Source: Comamonas sp. BIGb0124
GTDB lineage: Bacteria > Pseudomonadota > Gammaproteobacteria > Burkholderiales > Burkholderiaceae_C
Assembly (NCBI RefSeq): GCF_003752175.1
Contig: NZ_RJVF01000013.1
Location: 186,001 to 250,000, forward strand
Length of the DNA: 64,000 nucleotides
Direction of reading: 5' to 3'
Under the pieces are notes generated by a model. It saw only the letters and a list, made by a program, of their open reading frames with translations. It was not told the DNA's origin and searched no databases. This document shows, piece after piece, positions 52,411 to 60,228 of the stretch (position 1 is the first letter of the stretch; each line of letters begins with the position of its first letter). Both the position numbers and the translations under genes were made by a program.

Positions 52411-52931
52411 GCGATTCCCTGACCGCCGCATCCGTCCCCGCACCAGCCGCTGCCCTGCCCGCCCTCTTGCGCAGCGACGTCGAAGACTTCCTCTACCTCG
52501 AAGCCCGCCTGCTCGACGAACGCCGCTTCGAGGACTGGGAGGCGCTCTACACCGAAGACGCCGAGTACTGGGTTCCGGCTCGCCCCGGCCAGGCCGATCC
52601 CTACACCGAAGTCTCCATCTTCTTCGACGACCGCGAACTCATGGGCAACCGCATCGCACGCCTGCGCCATCCCGATATCCATGTGCAATCGCCCCCCTCG
52701 CGCACCGTGAGGCTCGTCAGCAACGTCCGCATCGAGAAGCAGACCCAAGACACCGTCGAAGTCTCGTCGGCGCTGCTCGTTGCCGACTACAGAAAAGGCC
52801 ATCAACGCTTCTTCGCCGCCAGAACCACACATCAACTGGCGCGTGCCGGCGACCAACTGCACATTCGCCGCAAGAAGATCGAACTGATCAACGCGGATGC
52901 CAGCTTTGCACCGCTGGCCATCCCGTTCTGA
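52407..52931 (+). CDS. Ring-hydroxylating dioxygenase, beta subunit
   Basis: A 174-residue small subunit of the alpha3-beta3 oxygenase, with a cystatin/NTF2-like fold. SDVEDFLYLEARLLDERRFEDWEALYTEDAEYWVP is the conserved N-terminal half, then IARLRHPDIHVQSPPSRTVRLVSN and FFAARTTHQL. The beta subunit is structural and can tune substrate choice. It overlaps the alpha subunit by 4 nt and is the last gene of the operon, which appears to end at the hairpin 43 nt downstream. Confidence 0.92.
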   Translation: MSDSLTAASVPAPAAALPALLRSDVEDFLYLEARLLDERRFEDWEALYTEDAEYWVPARPGQADPYTEVSIFFDDRELMGNRIARLRHPDIHVQSPPSRTVRLVSNVRIEKQTQDTVEVSSALLVADYRKGHQRFFAARTTHQLARAGDQLHIRRKKIELINADASFAPLAIPF

Positions 52932-52973
52932 AGACACACGTCCAAGCCGACGTCGGCTCCCCTATCGCGGGGT

Positions 52974-53012
52974 AGCCCAGGTCGCCCATGGAACGACAGG
53001 ATGGGCTCTTTT
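52974..53012 (+). terminator. Intrinsic terminator after the dioxygenase operon
   Basis: AGCCCA (52974-52979) pairs with TGGGCT (53002-53007), with additional base pairing possible in the 22-nt loop, and CTTTT follows directly. A separate perfect palindrome, AGCCGACGTCGGCT, is at 52945-52958, just after the stop. Together they should end the dioxygenase transcript. The rest of the 202-bp gap is the hipBA promoter. Confidence 0.6.
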
Positions 53013-53094
53013 GCATCAGTTCGTGCAGCGCATGAAGGTCGTTTGCAAAGAAGCGGAATATTCGCTATTGCGATAATTTCATTTTATTCGTCTT

Positions 53095-53117
53095 TCAGAT
53101 AAAATCGACTTATCTGA
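53095..53117. promoter_or_regulatory. hipBA operator
   Basis: TCAGATAA (53095-53102) and TTATCTGA (53110-53117) are perfect 8-bp inverted arms with a 7-nt spacer, 17 nt before the hipB start. GATAA/TTATC elements recur nearby (53072-53076 and 53124-53128), as expected for an autoregulatory HipB-type operator array. The region is A+T-rich and very likely contains the promoter. Confidence 0.65.
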
Positions 53118-53133
53118 ATAGCGGATAAAAGCC

Positions 53134-53394
53134 ATGAAACCCACCAGCCAGGTTCTGTCCACCCCCGTTCATCTGGGGCGCATCCTGCAGTCGGCTCGCA
53201 AATCCAGGCGAATCTCTCAGGCGTCCCTGTCCTCCAAGATCGGTCTCAGCCAATCGAGGCTTTCCACGCTCGAGTCGAACGCCGGCGATATCAGCGTGCA
53301 ACAGCTCCTGGGTTGGTGTGCGGCGCTTGGCCTGGAAGTCTCGGTCGGGCGTCCTGCCTCGCCATCCGTCGACGACACCGCTCAGGAATGGTGA
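53134..53394 (+). CDS. hipB: HipB-like antitoxin, XRE-family DNA-binding protein
   Basis: An 86-residue HTH_3 protein: LGRILQSARKSRRISQASLSSKIGLSQSRLSTLESNAG is the full XRE helix-turn-helix, followed by a short C-terminal strand and tail. HipB antitoxins dimerise, bind the operator ahead of their own genes and neutralise HipA. It overlaps or abuts the toxin start (the stop lies inside the ATGGTGA junction), giving coupled translation. Confidence 0.88.
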   Translation: MKPTSQVLSTPVHLGRILQSARKSRRISQASLSSKIGLSQSRLSTLESNAGDISVQQLLGWCAALGLEVSVGRPASPSVDDTAQEW

Positions 53395-53399
53395 AAAAG

Positions 53400-54740
53400 A
53401 TGGGTCGCCCATCCTCGAGCCGCAACCTCACGATCTGGGCCAATGGCGTTCGGGTCGGCGTATGGACGCTCCGGCCGAACCAGGCCATGCTGCAGTACGA
53501 CCCCGCCTGGCTCGACTCGTCATTGGGCCGTCCGCTCTCGCTCTCGCTGCCGTTCGACCTCGACAACGCCCCGATCACCGGTCCTGCCGTGTCGGCCTAC
53601 TTCGAGAATCTGCTCCCCGACAGCGACACCATCCGCCGTCGGATTGCCGAGAAATTCGGCACCCCGTCCACCGACGCCTTCGACTTGCTCAAGGCCATCG
53701 GCAGGGACTGTGTCGGTGCCATCCAGATCATGGGAGAGGACGAAGAACCCCAGGGCTTCGACCGCATCGAAGGCATCCCCTGCAGCGAGGCCGATCTCGA
53801 TCGTTACCTCACCCAGACAACCGCCCCGGCATCGCTCCGGGCTGCGCGCGACGAAGACGACGACTTCAGGATCTCATTGGCAGGCGCCCAGGAAAAAACC
53901 GCCTTTCTCTGGCACAACGGGCAGTGGCTCAAGCCGACCGGCTCCACGCCCACCACCCATATCTTCAAGCTGCCGCTGGGACTGATGGGAGGCAAACAGG
54001 CCGACTTCAGTACATCGGTCGACAACGAATGGCTGTGCCTCAAGCTGCTGCAGGCGTACGGCTTGCCCGTCAACGAAGCCGACATCGCGACGTTCGGCCG
54101 GCATCGTGTCCTGGTGGTCAAGCGATTCGATCGAAAAATCGCCGATCACGGCCAATGGATCCTGCGCCTGCCACAAGAAGATTTCTGTCAGGCCACCGGA
54201 ACCGCACCCACCCGTAAATACCAGGCGGACGGTGGCCCCGGTCTCGAACAACTCTCGATGATTCTGCAGACATCGCTTCGTCGAGAACAAGATCTGCGCA
54301 CGCTCATGGCCTCTCAGATCTTGTTCTGGTTGCTCCGCGCGCCAGACGGTCACGCCAAGAACTTCAGCATCCACCTGAGTGCGAAGGGCCGGATCTCGAT
54401 GACGCCGCTCTACGATGTGATGAGCGCCTACCCCGTTCTCGGCAACGGCGCAAACCAGTGGGCCCCTCAACGGCTGCGCCTGGCCATGGCCATGCTGGGG
54501 AAAAGCCGTCACGATGAAGCCTCTCGCATCCAGCGAAGGCACTTCAACTCGACGGCAGCGCGAATCGGATACGGCCCCGATGCGGAAGACCTCATCGAGG
54601 AAATCATCGCACGCACACCGGCGGTCATCGCGCAAACCCAGGCAAGCCTTCCCGGTGATTTTTCCGCGAGGGTCGCCGAAACCCTACTGGGCGGGCTGGA
54701 ACAAGCCGTGGCGGCCCTTCGATCCATGCCCCCGACCTGA
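53400..54740 (+). CDS. hipA: HipA-family kinase toxin
   Basis: A 446-residue Ser/Thr kinase-type toxin; E. coli HipA phosphorylates GltX and arrests growth. The N-terminal subdomain has WANGVRVGVWTL and PLSLSLPF. The kinase core includes ISLAGAQEKTAFL, the HIFKLPLG lysine strand, the catalytic APDGHAKNFS loop near residue 320 and YDVMSAYP with the metal-binding Asp. All active-site elements are present, so it should be functional. Starts at 53388 (ATG) and 53391 (GTG), both overlapping hipB, are alternatives to 53400; the ribosome site does not decide. It ends 42 nt before a convergent oxidoreductase gene. Confidence 0.92.
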   Translation: MGRPSSSRNLTIWANGVRVGVWTLRPNQAMLQYDPAWLDSSLGRPLSLSLPFDLDNAPITGPAVSAYFENLLPDSDTIRRRIAEKFGTPSTDAFDLLKAIGRDCVGAIQIMGEDEEPQGFDRIEGIPCSEADLDRYLTQTTAPASLRAARDEDDDFRISLAGAQEKTAFLWHNGQWLKPTGSTPTTHIFKLPLGLMGGKQADFSTSVDNEWLCLKLLQAYGLPVNEADIATFGRHRVLVVKRFDRKIADHGQWILRLPQEDFCQATGTAPTRKYQADGGPGLEQLSMILQTSLRREQDLRTLMASQILFWLLRAPDGHAKNFSIHLSAKGRISMTPLYDVMSAYPVLGNGANQWAPQRLRLAMAMLGKSRHDEASRIQRRHFNSTAARIGYGPDAEDLIEEIIARTPAVIAQTQASLPGDFSARVAETLLGGLEQAVAALRSMPPT

Positions 54741-54782
54741 AAGGCCGTCGCCGCCCGCCGCCACACACCGGCCCGGCCGGCT

Positions 54783-55628
54783 TCAGGCCAGGGCCAGCTT
54801 CACGCTTTCGGCAAGCGGTGTCGTCGGGTGGCCCAGCAAACGCGACAGCTCGCGGCCCTCGTCGAACAAGGCCCCCTGCGAAGCGTCGACATCCCACGAT
54901 GCCAGGGCTGCCGCAAACCCCTCCGGCAGGCCCGCCGCCTTGAGCGCTGCAGCGTAATCGGCTTCAGGGATGTCCTTGTAGGGCACATCCTTGCCGGTCT
55001 GCTTCGAGATCTCGGCCGCCAGTTCGGCCAGCGTGTACGCCGTGTCGCCTGCCAGCTCGTAGGTCTTGCCGGCGTGGCCGTCGGTCGTCAGCACCACCAC
55101 GGCCGCTTCCGCGTAATCGGCCCGGGCGCTCGAGGCAATACGGCCCTCGCCCGCGCTGCCGTAAAAAGCGCCGTTCGCCAACGCCGGTTTGATCGAGCCG
55201 GTGTAGTTCTCGGTGTACCAGCCATTGCGCAGAATCGTGTATGCGATACCCGATGCCTTGAGGTCGGCTTCCGTCTGAAGATGCTCCGGCGCCAGGCTCA
55301 GCGGCGAACGATCGGCGTGCAACACGCTGGTGTAGACCACATGCTTGACGCCCGCCTTGCCGGCCGCGGTGATCACATTGGCGTGCTGCACGGCGCGCTG
55401 CCCGATCTCGTTGCCCGAGATCAGCAGCAGCGTGTCCACACCCGCAAGCGCCGCCTCCAGCGTGGCCGGCTGCGTGTAGTCGGCCACACGGGCCTCCACC
55501 CCCAGATCCTGGGCCTTGTCCAGGCTGCGCACCAGCGCGACGATGCCGTCCGCGCCGGTCTTCTGCTTGAGCTTGCCGATGACGTGACGGCCCAGTTGGC
55601 CGGTGGCGCCCGTGATAGCGATGGTCAT
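54783..55628 (-). CDS. NAD(P)H:quinone oxidoreductase, QorB/NmrA-like
   Basis: A 281-residue atypical short-chain dehydrogenase with NADP-binding motif TGATGQLGRHVIGKL at the start. It resembles QorB (YtfG) in length and in LLISGNEIGQRAVQHANVI, VYTSVLHADRSPLSLA and ILRNGWYTENYTGS. The catalytic Tyr-x3-Lys of classical SDRs is absent, as in the family. The start at 55628 has AAGGAG 7 nt away. It is divergent from an HxlR regulator, the standard arrangement for a quinone/electrophile-induced reductase. Confidence 0.9.
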   Translation of the reverse strand: MTIAITGATGQLGRHVIGKLKQKTGADGIVALVRSLDKAQDLGVEARVADYTQPATLEAALAGVDTLLLISGNEIGQRAVQHANVITAAGKAGVKHVVYTSVLHADRSPLSLAPEHLQTEADLKASGIAYTILRNGWYTENYTGSIKPALANGAFYGSAGEGRIASSARADYAEAAVVVLTTDGHAGKTYELAGDTAYTLAELAAEISKQTGKDVPYKDIPEADYAAALKAAGLPEGFAAALASWDVDASQGALFDEGRELSRLLGHPTTPLAESVKLALA

Positions 55629-55684
55629 GATGTAACTCCTTGCTTGCGTGATCGATGACCCATCCAATATAGTCTCGACAATAA

Positions 55685-55708
55685 CTTTTAGTAAGTACGT
55701 ACAAAAAG
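55685..55708. promoter_or_regulatory. Shared promoter/operator of the QorB-HxlR pair
   Basis: The 91-bp divergent gap (55629-55719) is A+T-rich. It contains the perfect palindrome GTACGTAC (55695-55702) inside CTTTTAGTAAGTACGTACAA, immediately upstream of the HxlR start. This is the likely binding site of the HxlR protein, blocking both promoters until quinone stress. Confidence 0.5.
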
Positions 55709-55719
55709 GTAAGCTTAGA

Positions 55720-56145
55720 ATGAATCCGACAAACACCGCGCCAACGGCCTTGGAGTCTGCTCACGGCTTGCTGCATGAACGGATGCTGCGGGGCGACGTC
55801 ATGGCCGCCGCCTGCCCCTCCCGCGAAATCCTCAAGCACCTCACCAGCCGCTGGGGCGTGCTGGTGCTCATCGCGCTGCTCCCCGGCACGCTCAGGTTCA
55901 GTGCCCTGCGGCGCCAGATCGAAGGCGTCAGCGAACGCATGCTCGCCCAGACGCTCCAGTGGCTCGAAGCCGACGGCATGGTGCATCGGCATGCGTTCAA
56001 CACCGTGCCCCCGCATGTCGAATACACGCTGACGCCCCTCGGCCGCCAAGGCGCCGAGAAGGTCCGCGACCTCACCGACTGGCTCGAGACCCATCTGCCC
56101 GCACTCCTGGCAGCCACATCCGCCGACCACGCGCCAACGGCCTGA
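55720..56145 (+). CDS. HxlR-family transcriptional regulator
   Basis: A 141-residue winged-helix regulator. SREILKHLTSRWGVLVLIALL and LRFSALRRQIEGVSERMLAQTLQWLEADGMV are the full HxlR domain, preceded by about 25 residues with a single cysteine (AAACPSRE) positioned like the redox-sensing cysteine of QorR-type regulators. It is divergent from the quinone reductase gene and very probably represses it until that cysteine is modified by quinones or oxidants. The start at 55720 is preceded by AAGG. Confidence 0.9.
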   Translation: MNPTNTAPTALESAHGLLHERMLRGDVMAAACPSREILKHLTSRWGVLVLIALLPGTLRFSALRRQIEGVSERMLAQTLQWLEADGMVHRHAFNTVPPHVEYTLTPLGRQGAEKVRDLTDWLETHLPALLAATSADHAPTA

Positions 56146-56181
56146 CCCGTCACCGCGCGCCCCCGAACCGCCCGATCCCTC

Positions 56182-57537
56182 TCAAACCGCCAACAACGCC
56201 CCATCCTCTTTCAACGCCCGCTGCAGCCGCTTCACATCCAGCGTCTGCATCGCCTCGCCGCCGCACAGCGCCGCGGCCGTTCCTGCGGCCTGGCCCATCA
56301 CAAAGCAGCCGCCGCTGGCACGTGCTGCGGATTGGCCCTCGTGCGTCATCGATGCGCATCGCCCCGCCACCAGCAGGTTCTCGATCGTGCGCGGCACCAC
56401 CATCCGCCACGGCAAGTCGTTGTAGGCGCGGTCGGGATCGGTCGGAAAACCCCAGCTGATGCCGCCCGCGCGATGCAGCTCCATCGGCCAGGCGTTGATG
56501 CCGATCGTGTCCTCGAAGCGCGCCGAGTTCAGGATGTCGTCCCCCGTCAGCGCATACACCCCCTCGATGCGGCGCGACTCGCGTATGCCCACCTGCGGCG
56601 CGATCTCCACGATGCGCGACGCCGCAAAACCCGGCACCTGCTCGCGCAGAAATCGAAAATATTCCACGATCTGTCGCCGGCCCTCGACCTCTCCCGCACT
56701 CAGCTCCACCGCATCCACCGCGTTCATCGCCTGGCCCTCGGCGTTCGTGATCTGCGTCACATTGGCCCGCCATTCCGCCGCGTGAATCTGCGGCCGCAGA
56801 ATCGCGCCCTCGCGTGGAAACCGGTAACGGCCCGGATGCTCGCTCTGCGCACGCGCCATGAAGTCGTTGATCGCCTTGAACTCGCCCACTGCCGCCAGCG
56901 CCGGCGCCGCATCCACATGCCCCACGCGAAACATCGTCGACGGAAAAAGCCCGCTGCCCTGCCCGTCCCCCACCTCGAACGGCACACCCGCAAACGCCGC
57001 CACATCGGCATCGCCCGAGCAATCGATCACCACCTGGGCCCGGATCGCCTGCCGTCCCGATTTGGTCTCGACCACCAGCGCCGTGATCCGCGCGCCCTCC
57101 ATCAGCACCGACGCCGCCCGGGCATGGAACAGCAGATTCACGCCGCTGTCGATCATCCATCGATCGGCCGCGCACTTGTACATCGAGGTATCGTAAGAAC
57201 GCACCCGGATCCGTCCCTCCATGCCGTCCTGCGGCCGGTTCAAGCCGCCCAACGCATCCAGGCGCGACAGCAGCTCGTCCACCACGCCGTGCACCAGTTG
57301 CCGCATCTCTCCGCGGTGGCGGCCGTACAGACCGGCAAAGTTCGTCACGCCCCCCGCCGTGCCCATGCCCCCCAGAAAGCCGTACGACTCCACCAGCAGC
57401 GTGCGTGCGCCCCGGCGAGCGGCACTGGCCGCCGCAGCCAGTCCAGCCGGCCCACCGCCCACCACCACCACGTCGTACTCGCCGGCTACCGGCAGGTTGC
57501 GGGCAGGCTCACGCAATGTCGTTTGCAATTCAGTCAT
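56182..57537 (-). CDS. FAD-dependent oxidoreductase (FAD_oxidored family)
   Basis: A 451-residue soluble flavoprotein. The dinucleotide-binding site is YDVVVVGGGPAGLAAAASAAR near residues 21-41, ending in a ribose-binding glutamate (VESYG). The GMGTAGGVTNFAGLYG strand and the C-terminal NLLVAGRCASMTHEGQSAARASG, which closes the FAD site, are typical of the FAD_oxidored group. That group includes putative succinate-dehydrogenase-like and tricarballylate-type enzymes. It is 26 nt upstream of a Bug receptor on the same strand, so an organic acid taken up through that receptor may be its substrate. No signal peptide is seen. Confidence 0.88.
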   Translation of the reverse strand: MTELQTTLREPARNLPVAGEYDVVVVGGGPAGLAAAASAARRGARTLLVESYGFLGGMGTAGGVTNFAGLYGRHRGEMRQLVHGVVDELLSRLDALGGLNRPQDGMEGRIRVRSYDTSMYKCAADRWMIDSGVNLLFHARAASVLMEGARITALVVETKSGRQAIRAQVVIDCSGDADVAAFAGVPFEVGDGQGSGLFPSTMFRVGHVDAAPALAAVGEFKAINDFMARAQSEHPGRYRFPREGAILRPQIHAAEWRANVTQITNAEGQAMNAVDAVELSAGEVEGRRQIVEYFRFLREQVPGFAASRIVEIAPQVGIRESRRIEGVYALTGDDILNSARFEDTIGINAWPMELHRAGGISWGFPTDPDRAYNDLPWRMVVPRTIENLLVAGRCASMTHEGQSAARASGGCFVMGQAAGTAAALCGGEAMQTLDVKRLQRALKEDGALLAV

Positions 57538-57563
57538 GTGTATTCATTCGCCTTCTCGGGGCT

Positions 57564-58535
57564 TCAGTCCAAAGTGATCTTGTTCTTGTCGACGACGGGT
57601 TTCCATCGCTTCACATCGGCTGCCAGCACCTGCCGAAACGCCTCGGGCGAATTGCCCACCGGGTCCATGTACTGCAGGCGCAGCTTCTCCTTCACCTCGG
57701 GCTCGGCCAGCACCTGCACGATCCCGTCATGCAGCTTCTTGATCACCGCCGCCGGTGTCTTGGCCGGTGCGATGAAACCGATCCACGCATCGCCCTTGAT
57801 GTCGGGCAAGCCGCTCTCGCCCAGCGTCGGCAGATCGGGCAGCGACGGCGATCGCTCGGGCGACGCCACCGCCAGCGCCCGCAGCTTGCCGGCCTTCACA
57901 TGCGGCATCACCGCCGCCGCAGGCAGCAAGGCCATGTCCACATCGCCCGACAGCAGCGCAGTCACCGCAGCCCCCGATCCGCGATACGGCACATGCACCG
58001 CATCCGCACCCGTCTGCGCCACCAGCGCCGCCATCGCCAGGTGCGAGATCGAACCCGCACCGATCGACGCAAAACTCAGCCGCGTCTTCTGCGCCATCAG
58101 CGCCGCCAGTTGCTTCGCATCCGTCGTCGACGACTTCGCCCCCACCACCAGCACCGAAGGCTGCGACACCGCGATGCTCACCAGCTCGATGTCCTTCTCC
58201 ACGTCGTAAGGCATCGTGCGGAACAGCAGTGCGTTCACGCCCAGCGGCCCCGCAATGCTCACGCCGATCGTCTTGCCGTCGCCCTCCGCCTTGGCCACCG
58301 TGTCGGTGCCGATGTTGCCGGCGGCACCGCTCTTGTTCTCCACCACAAAAGGCTGGCCCAGCCGCGCCGCCAGCCGATCGCCCACCACCCGCGCCGCCAC
58401 GTCGGGCGTCGAGCCCGCATCGAAAGGCACCACCACCTTCACAGGCGTCCTGGGCCACTCCTGCGACCCTGCATGTGCACTCGCAACAGTCAGACCGGCA
58501 AATAGAAGAACGGGCCTCAGCCAGGGCAATTTCAT
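57564..58535 (-). CDS. Bug/TctC-family tripartite tricarboxylate receptor
   Basis: A 323-residue periplasmic receptor. The ATG at 58535 is chosen because GGAG lies 8 nt upstream; the alternative at 58541 is too close to it. The signal peptide ends near ASAHAGS. Family marks are VKVVVPFDAGSTPDVAARVV, VVENKSGAAGNIGTD, LSFASIGAGSISHLA and VPYRGSGAAVTALLSGDVD. It is transcribed before the FAD oxidoreductase and diverges from a LysR gene. No TctA/TctB is present in the window. Confidence 0.93.
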   Translation of the reverse strand: MKLPWLRPVLLFAGLTVASAHAGSQEWPRTPVKVVVPFDAGSTPDVAARVVGDRLAARLGQPFVVENKSGAAGNIGTDTVAKAEGDGKTIGVSIAGPLGVNALLFRTMPYDVEKDIELVSIAVSQPSVLVVGAKSSTTDAKQLAALMAQKTRLSFASIGAGSISHLAMAALVAQTGADAVHVPYRGSGAAVTALLSGDVDMALLPAAAVMPHVKAGKLRALAVASPERSPSLPDLPTLGESGLPDIKGDAWIGFIAPAKTPAAVIKKLHDGIVQVLAEPEVKEKLRLQYMDPVGNSPEAFRQVLAADVKRWKPVVDKNKITLD

Positions 58536-58658
58536 CGACATGTCTCCAGATTTCTCGTTATCCCCGGCGCCTTCGCCAGAGTCTTGCCCCAACTCTAGGC
58601 AAAGGGCATCATGTCGTCGATTGATGTTGATGAATACGCACTAGCGGGAAATCGAATA

Positions 58659-59540
58659 ATGGACATGAAGCTCCTGGCCGTCTTCAACGAGATCTACCAG
58701 ACCCGAAACGTCAGCCGGGCCGCAGACAATCTCGGACTGCCGCAGACCTCCGTCAGCCTTGCCCTCGGCCGGCTGCGGCGGCTGTTCAACGACCCGCTGT
58801 TCGTGCGCACGGGCGCCGGCATGCTGCCCACGCCACGCGCCGCCATGCTGGTGCCCCAGTTGCGCCAGGCGCTCGAGCTGCTGCAATCGGCCACCCAGCA
58901 GCCTTCCGAATTCGATCCGGCCTCGTCGTCCCGATCGTTCCGCATCGCCATGACCGACATCAGCCATCTCGAGTTCCTGCCCGCCTTGGTCAACAAGGTG
59001 GCCAAGGCCGCACCCGACGTCCGTATCGAGGTGCTCCGCATCACCGCCGAAACCCCCAAGCTGCTCGAATCGGGCGGCGCCGACCTGGCCATCGGCTACA
59101 TGCCCGAACTCGAGGCCGGCTTCTACCAGCAAAGGCTGTTCGACGACGGCTTTGCCTGCGTCGTGCGCCGGCAGCATCCCCGCATCGACCGCAACCTCAC
59201 CGAAAGCCGATTCAAGAGCGAGCCCCACGTCGTTCTCACCGCACCGGGCACCGGCAACGAGATCGTCGAGCACGAACTCAAGCGCCGGGGCGCCCAGCGC
59301 AAAGTCGCGCTCTCGTTGCCCACCTTGCCAGGCGTCGGCAACCTGCTCGCCAACACCGACCTCATCGCCACCGTGCCCAACCGCGTGGCCCAGACCCTCG
59401 TCAAGATCGCCCGCGTCAAAGCGCTCGCACCGCCCTACCGCTTTCCCGTCTTCTCGATCAAGCAGCACTGGCACGAACGCTATCAGCACGATCCCGCCAA
59501 CCGCTGGCTGCGCTCGACCGTGGCAGAGCTGGTGCTGTAG
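58659..59540 (+). CDS. LysR-family transcriptional regulator
   Basis: A 293-residue LysR regulator with helix-turn-helix TRNVSRAADNLGLPQTSVSLALGRLRRLF, a linker helix, and an effector domain ending in SIKQHWHERYQHDPANRWLR, a C-terminal pattern seen in regulators of aromatic or organic-acid genes. The ATG at 58659 gives the usual short N-terminus; an in-frame ATG at 58611 is also possible. It diverges from the Bug/FAD-oxidoreductase operon over a short gap (58536-58658), so it is the likely regulator of that operon. Confidence 0.92.
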   Translation: MDMKLLAVFNEIYQTRNVSRAADNLGLPQTSVSLALGRLRRLFNDPLFVRTGAGMLPTPRAAMLVPQLRQALELLQSATQQPSEFDPASSSRSFRIAMTDISHLEFLPALVNKVAKAAPDVRIEVLRITAETPKLLESGGADLAIGYMPELEAGFYQQRLFDDGFACVVRRQHPRIDRNLTESRFKSEPHVVLTAPGTGNEIVEHELKRRGAQRKVALSLPTLPGVGNLLANTDLIATVPNRVAQTLVKIARVKALAPPYRFPVFSIKQHWHERYQHDPANRWLRSTVAELVL

Positions 59541-59554
59541 ATGGCGAATTCTGT

Positions 59555-59596
59555 ACCACTCATTCCAATATCCCCTACAATGCCCCCATGAGTGGT
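59555..59596. promoter_or_regulatory. Inverted repeat spanning the TetR start codon
   Basis: ACCACTCAT (59555-59563) and ATGAGTGGT (59588-59596) are perfect 9-bp inverted arms with a 24-nt spacer. The second arm is the first nine coding bases of the TetR gene. As DNA it is a candidate autoregulatory operator. As RNA it would form a stem that hides the start codon. Confidence 0.45.
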
Positions 59597-60169
59597 CGCC
59601 CCAGAGAATTCAACGACATCGCCGTCATCGAAGCGGCGATGGATGTGTTCTGGTCGCACGGCTACGAAGGCGCCTCGGCCCAGGCGCTGGTCGAGCGCAC
59701 AGGGCTCGGGCGGGGCAGCCTCTACAACGCCTTCGGCAGCAAGCTCGGCCTGTACCACGAGGCCCTCGAGCACTACCAGCAGCTCGGCATCCAGATCCAG
59801 TCGCGCATCCTCTGCCGCCCCGGCCCGGTCAAAGCGCGTCTGCGCGAGCTCATGCTCTGGGGCATCGACATCGATCTCGACCCCGTCAAACGACGCGGCT
59901 GCATGGCCCAGTTCGCCGTGCTCGAACGCTCGGGCACCGATCCCAAGGTCGAGCAGATCAGCCGGGTCTACGTCGCCCGGCTCGAACAGGTGCTGTGCGA
60001 TCTTTTTGCAGAAGGACAGGCCAGCGGCGAACTCGCCACCTGCCGCCCCGCCCGTACCGCCGCCCGCGCCTTCCTCAGCAGCTACTACGGGCTGCGCCTG
60101 CTCGGCCGATCCATGCCCGAGCGTGATTTCCTGATCGACACCCTGGAAGGCATCCTCACCTCGCTGTGA
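59588..60169 (+). CDS. TetR-family transcriptional regulator
   Basis: A 193-residue regulator. The N-terminal helix-turn-helix is GASAQALVERTGLGRGSLYNAFGSK; the C-terminal helical ligand domain contains CMAQFAVLERSGTDP and ARAFLSSYYGLRLLG. It precedes an MFS exporter by 59 nt on the same strand, which is a common arrangement for a drug-responsive repressor and its pump. It is immediately behind the LysR gene (47 nt), with its own candidate operator between them. Confidence 0.93.
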   Translation: MSGRPREFNDIAVIEAAMDVFWSHGYEGASAQALVERTGLGRGSLYNAFGSKLGLYHEALEHYQQLGIQIQSRILCRPGPVKARLRELMLWGIDIDLDPVKRRGCMAQFAVLERSGTDPKVEQISRVYVARLEQVLCDLFAEGQASGELATCRPARTAARAFLSSYYGLRLLGRSMPERDFLIDTLEGILTSL

Positions 60170-60228
60170 GCCGGCCCGTGCCTCGGCTCCAGACCGTTAT
60201 TCGCCTATTTTTTAACGATCATTCCATT

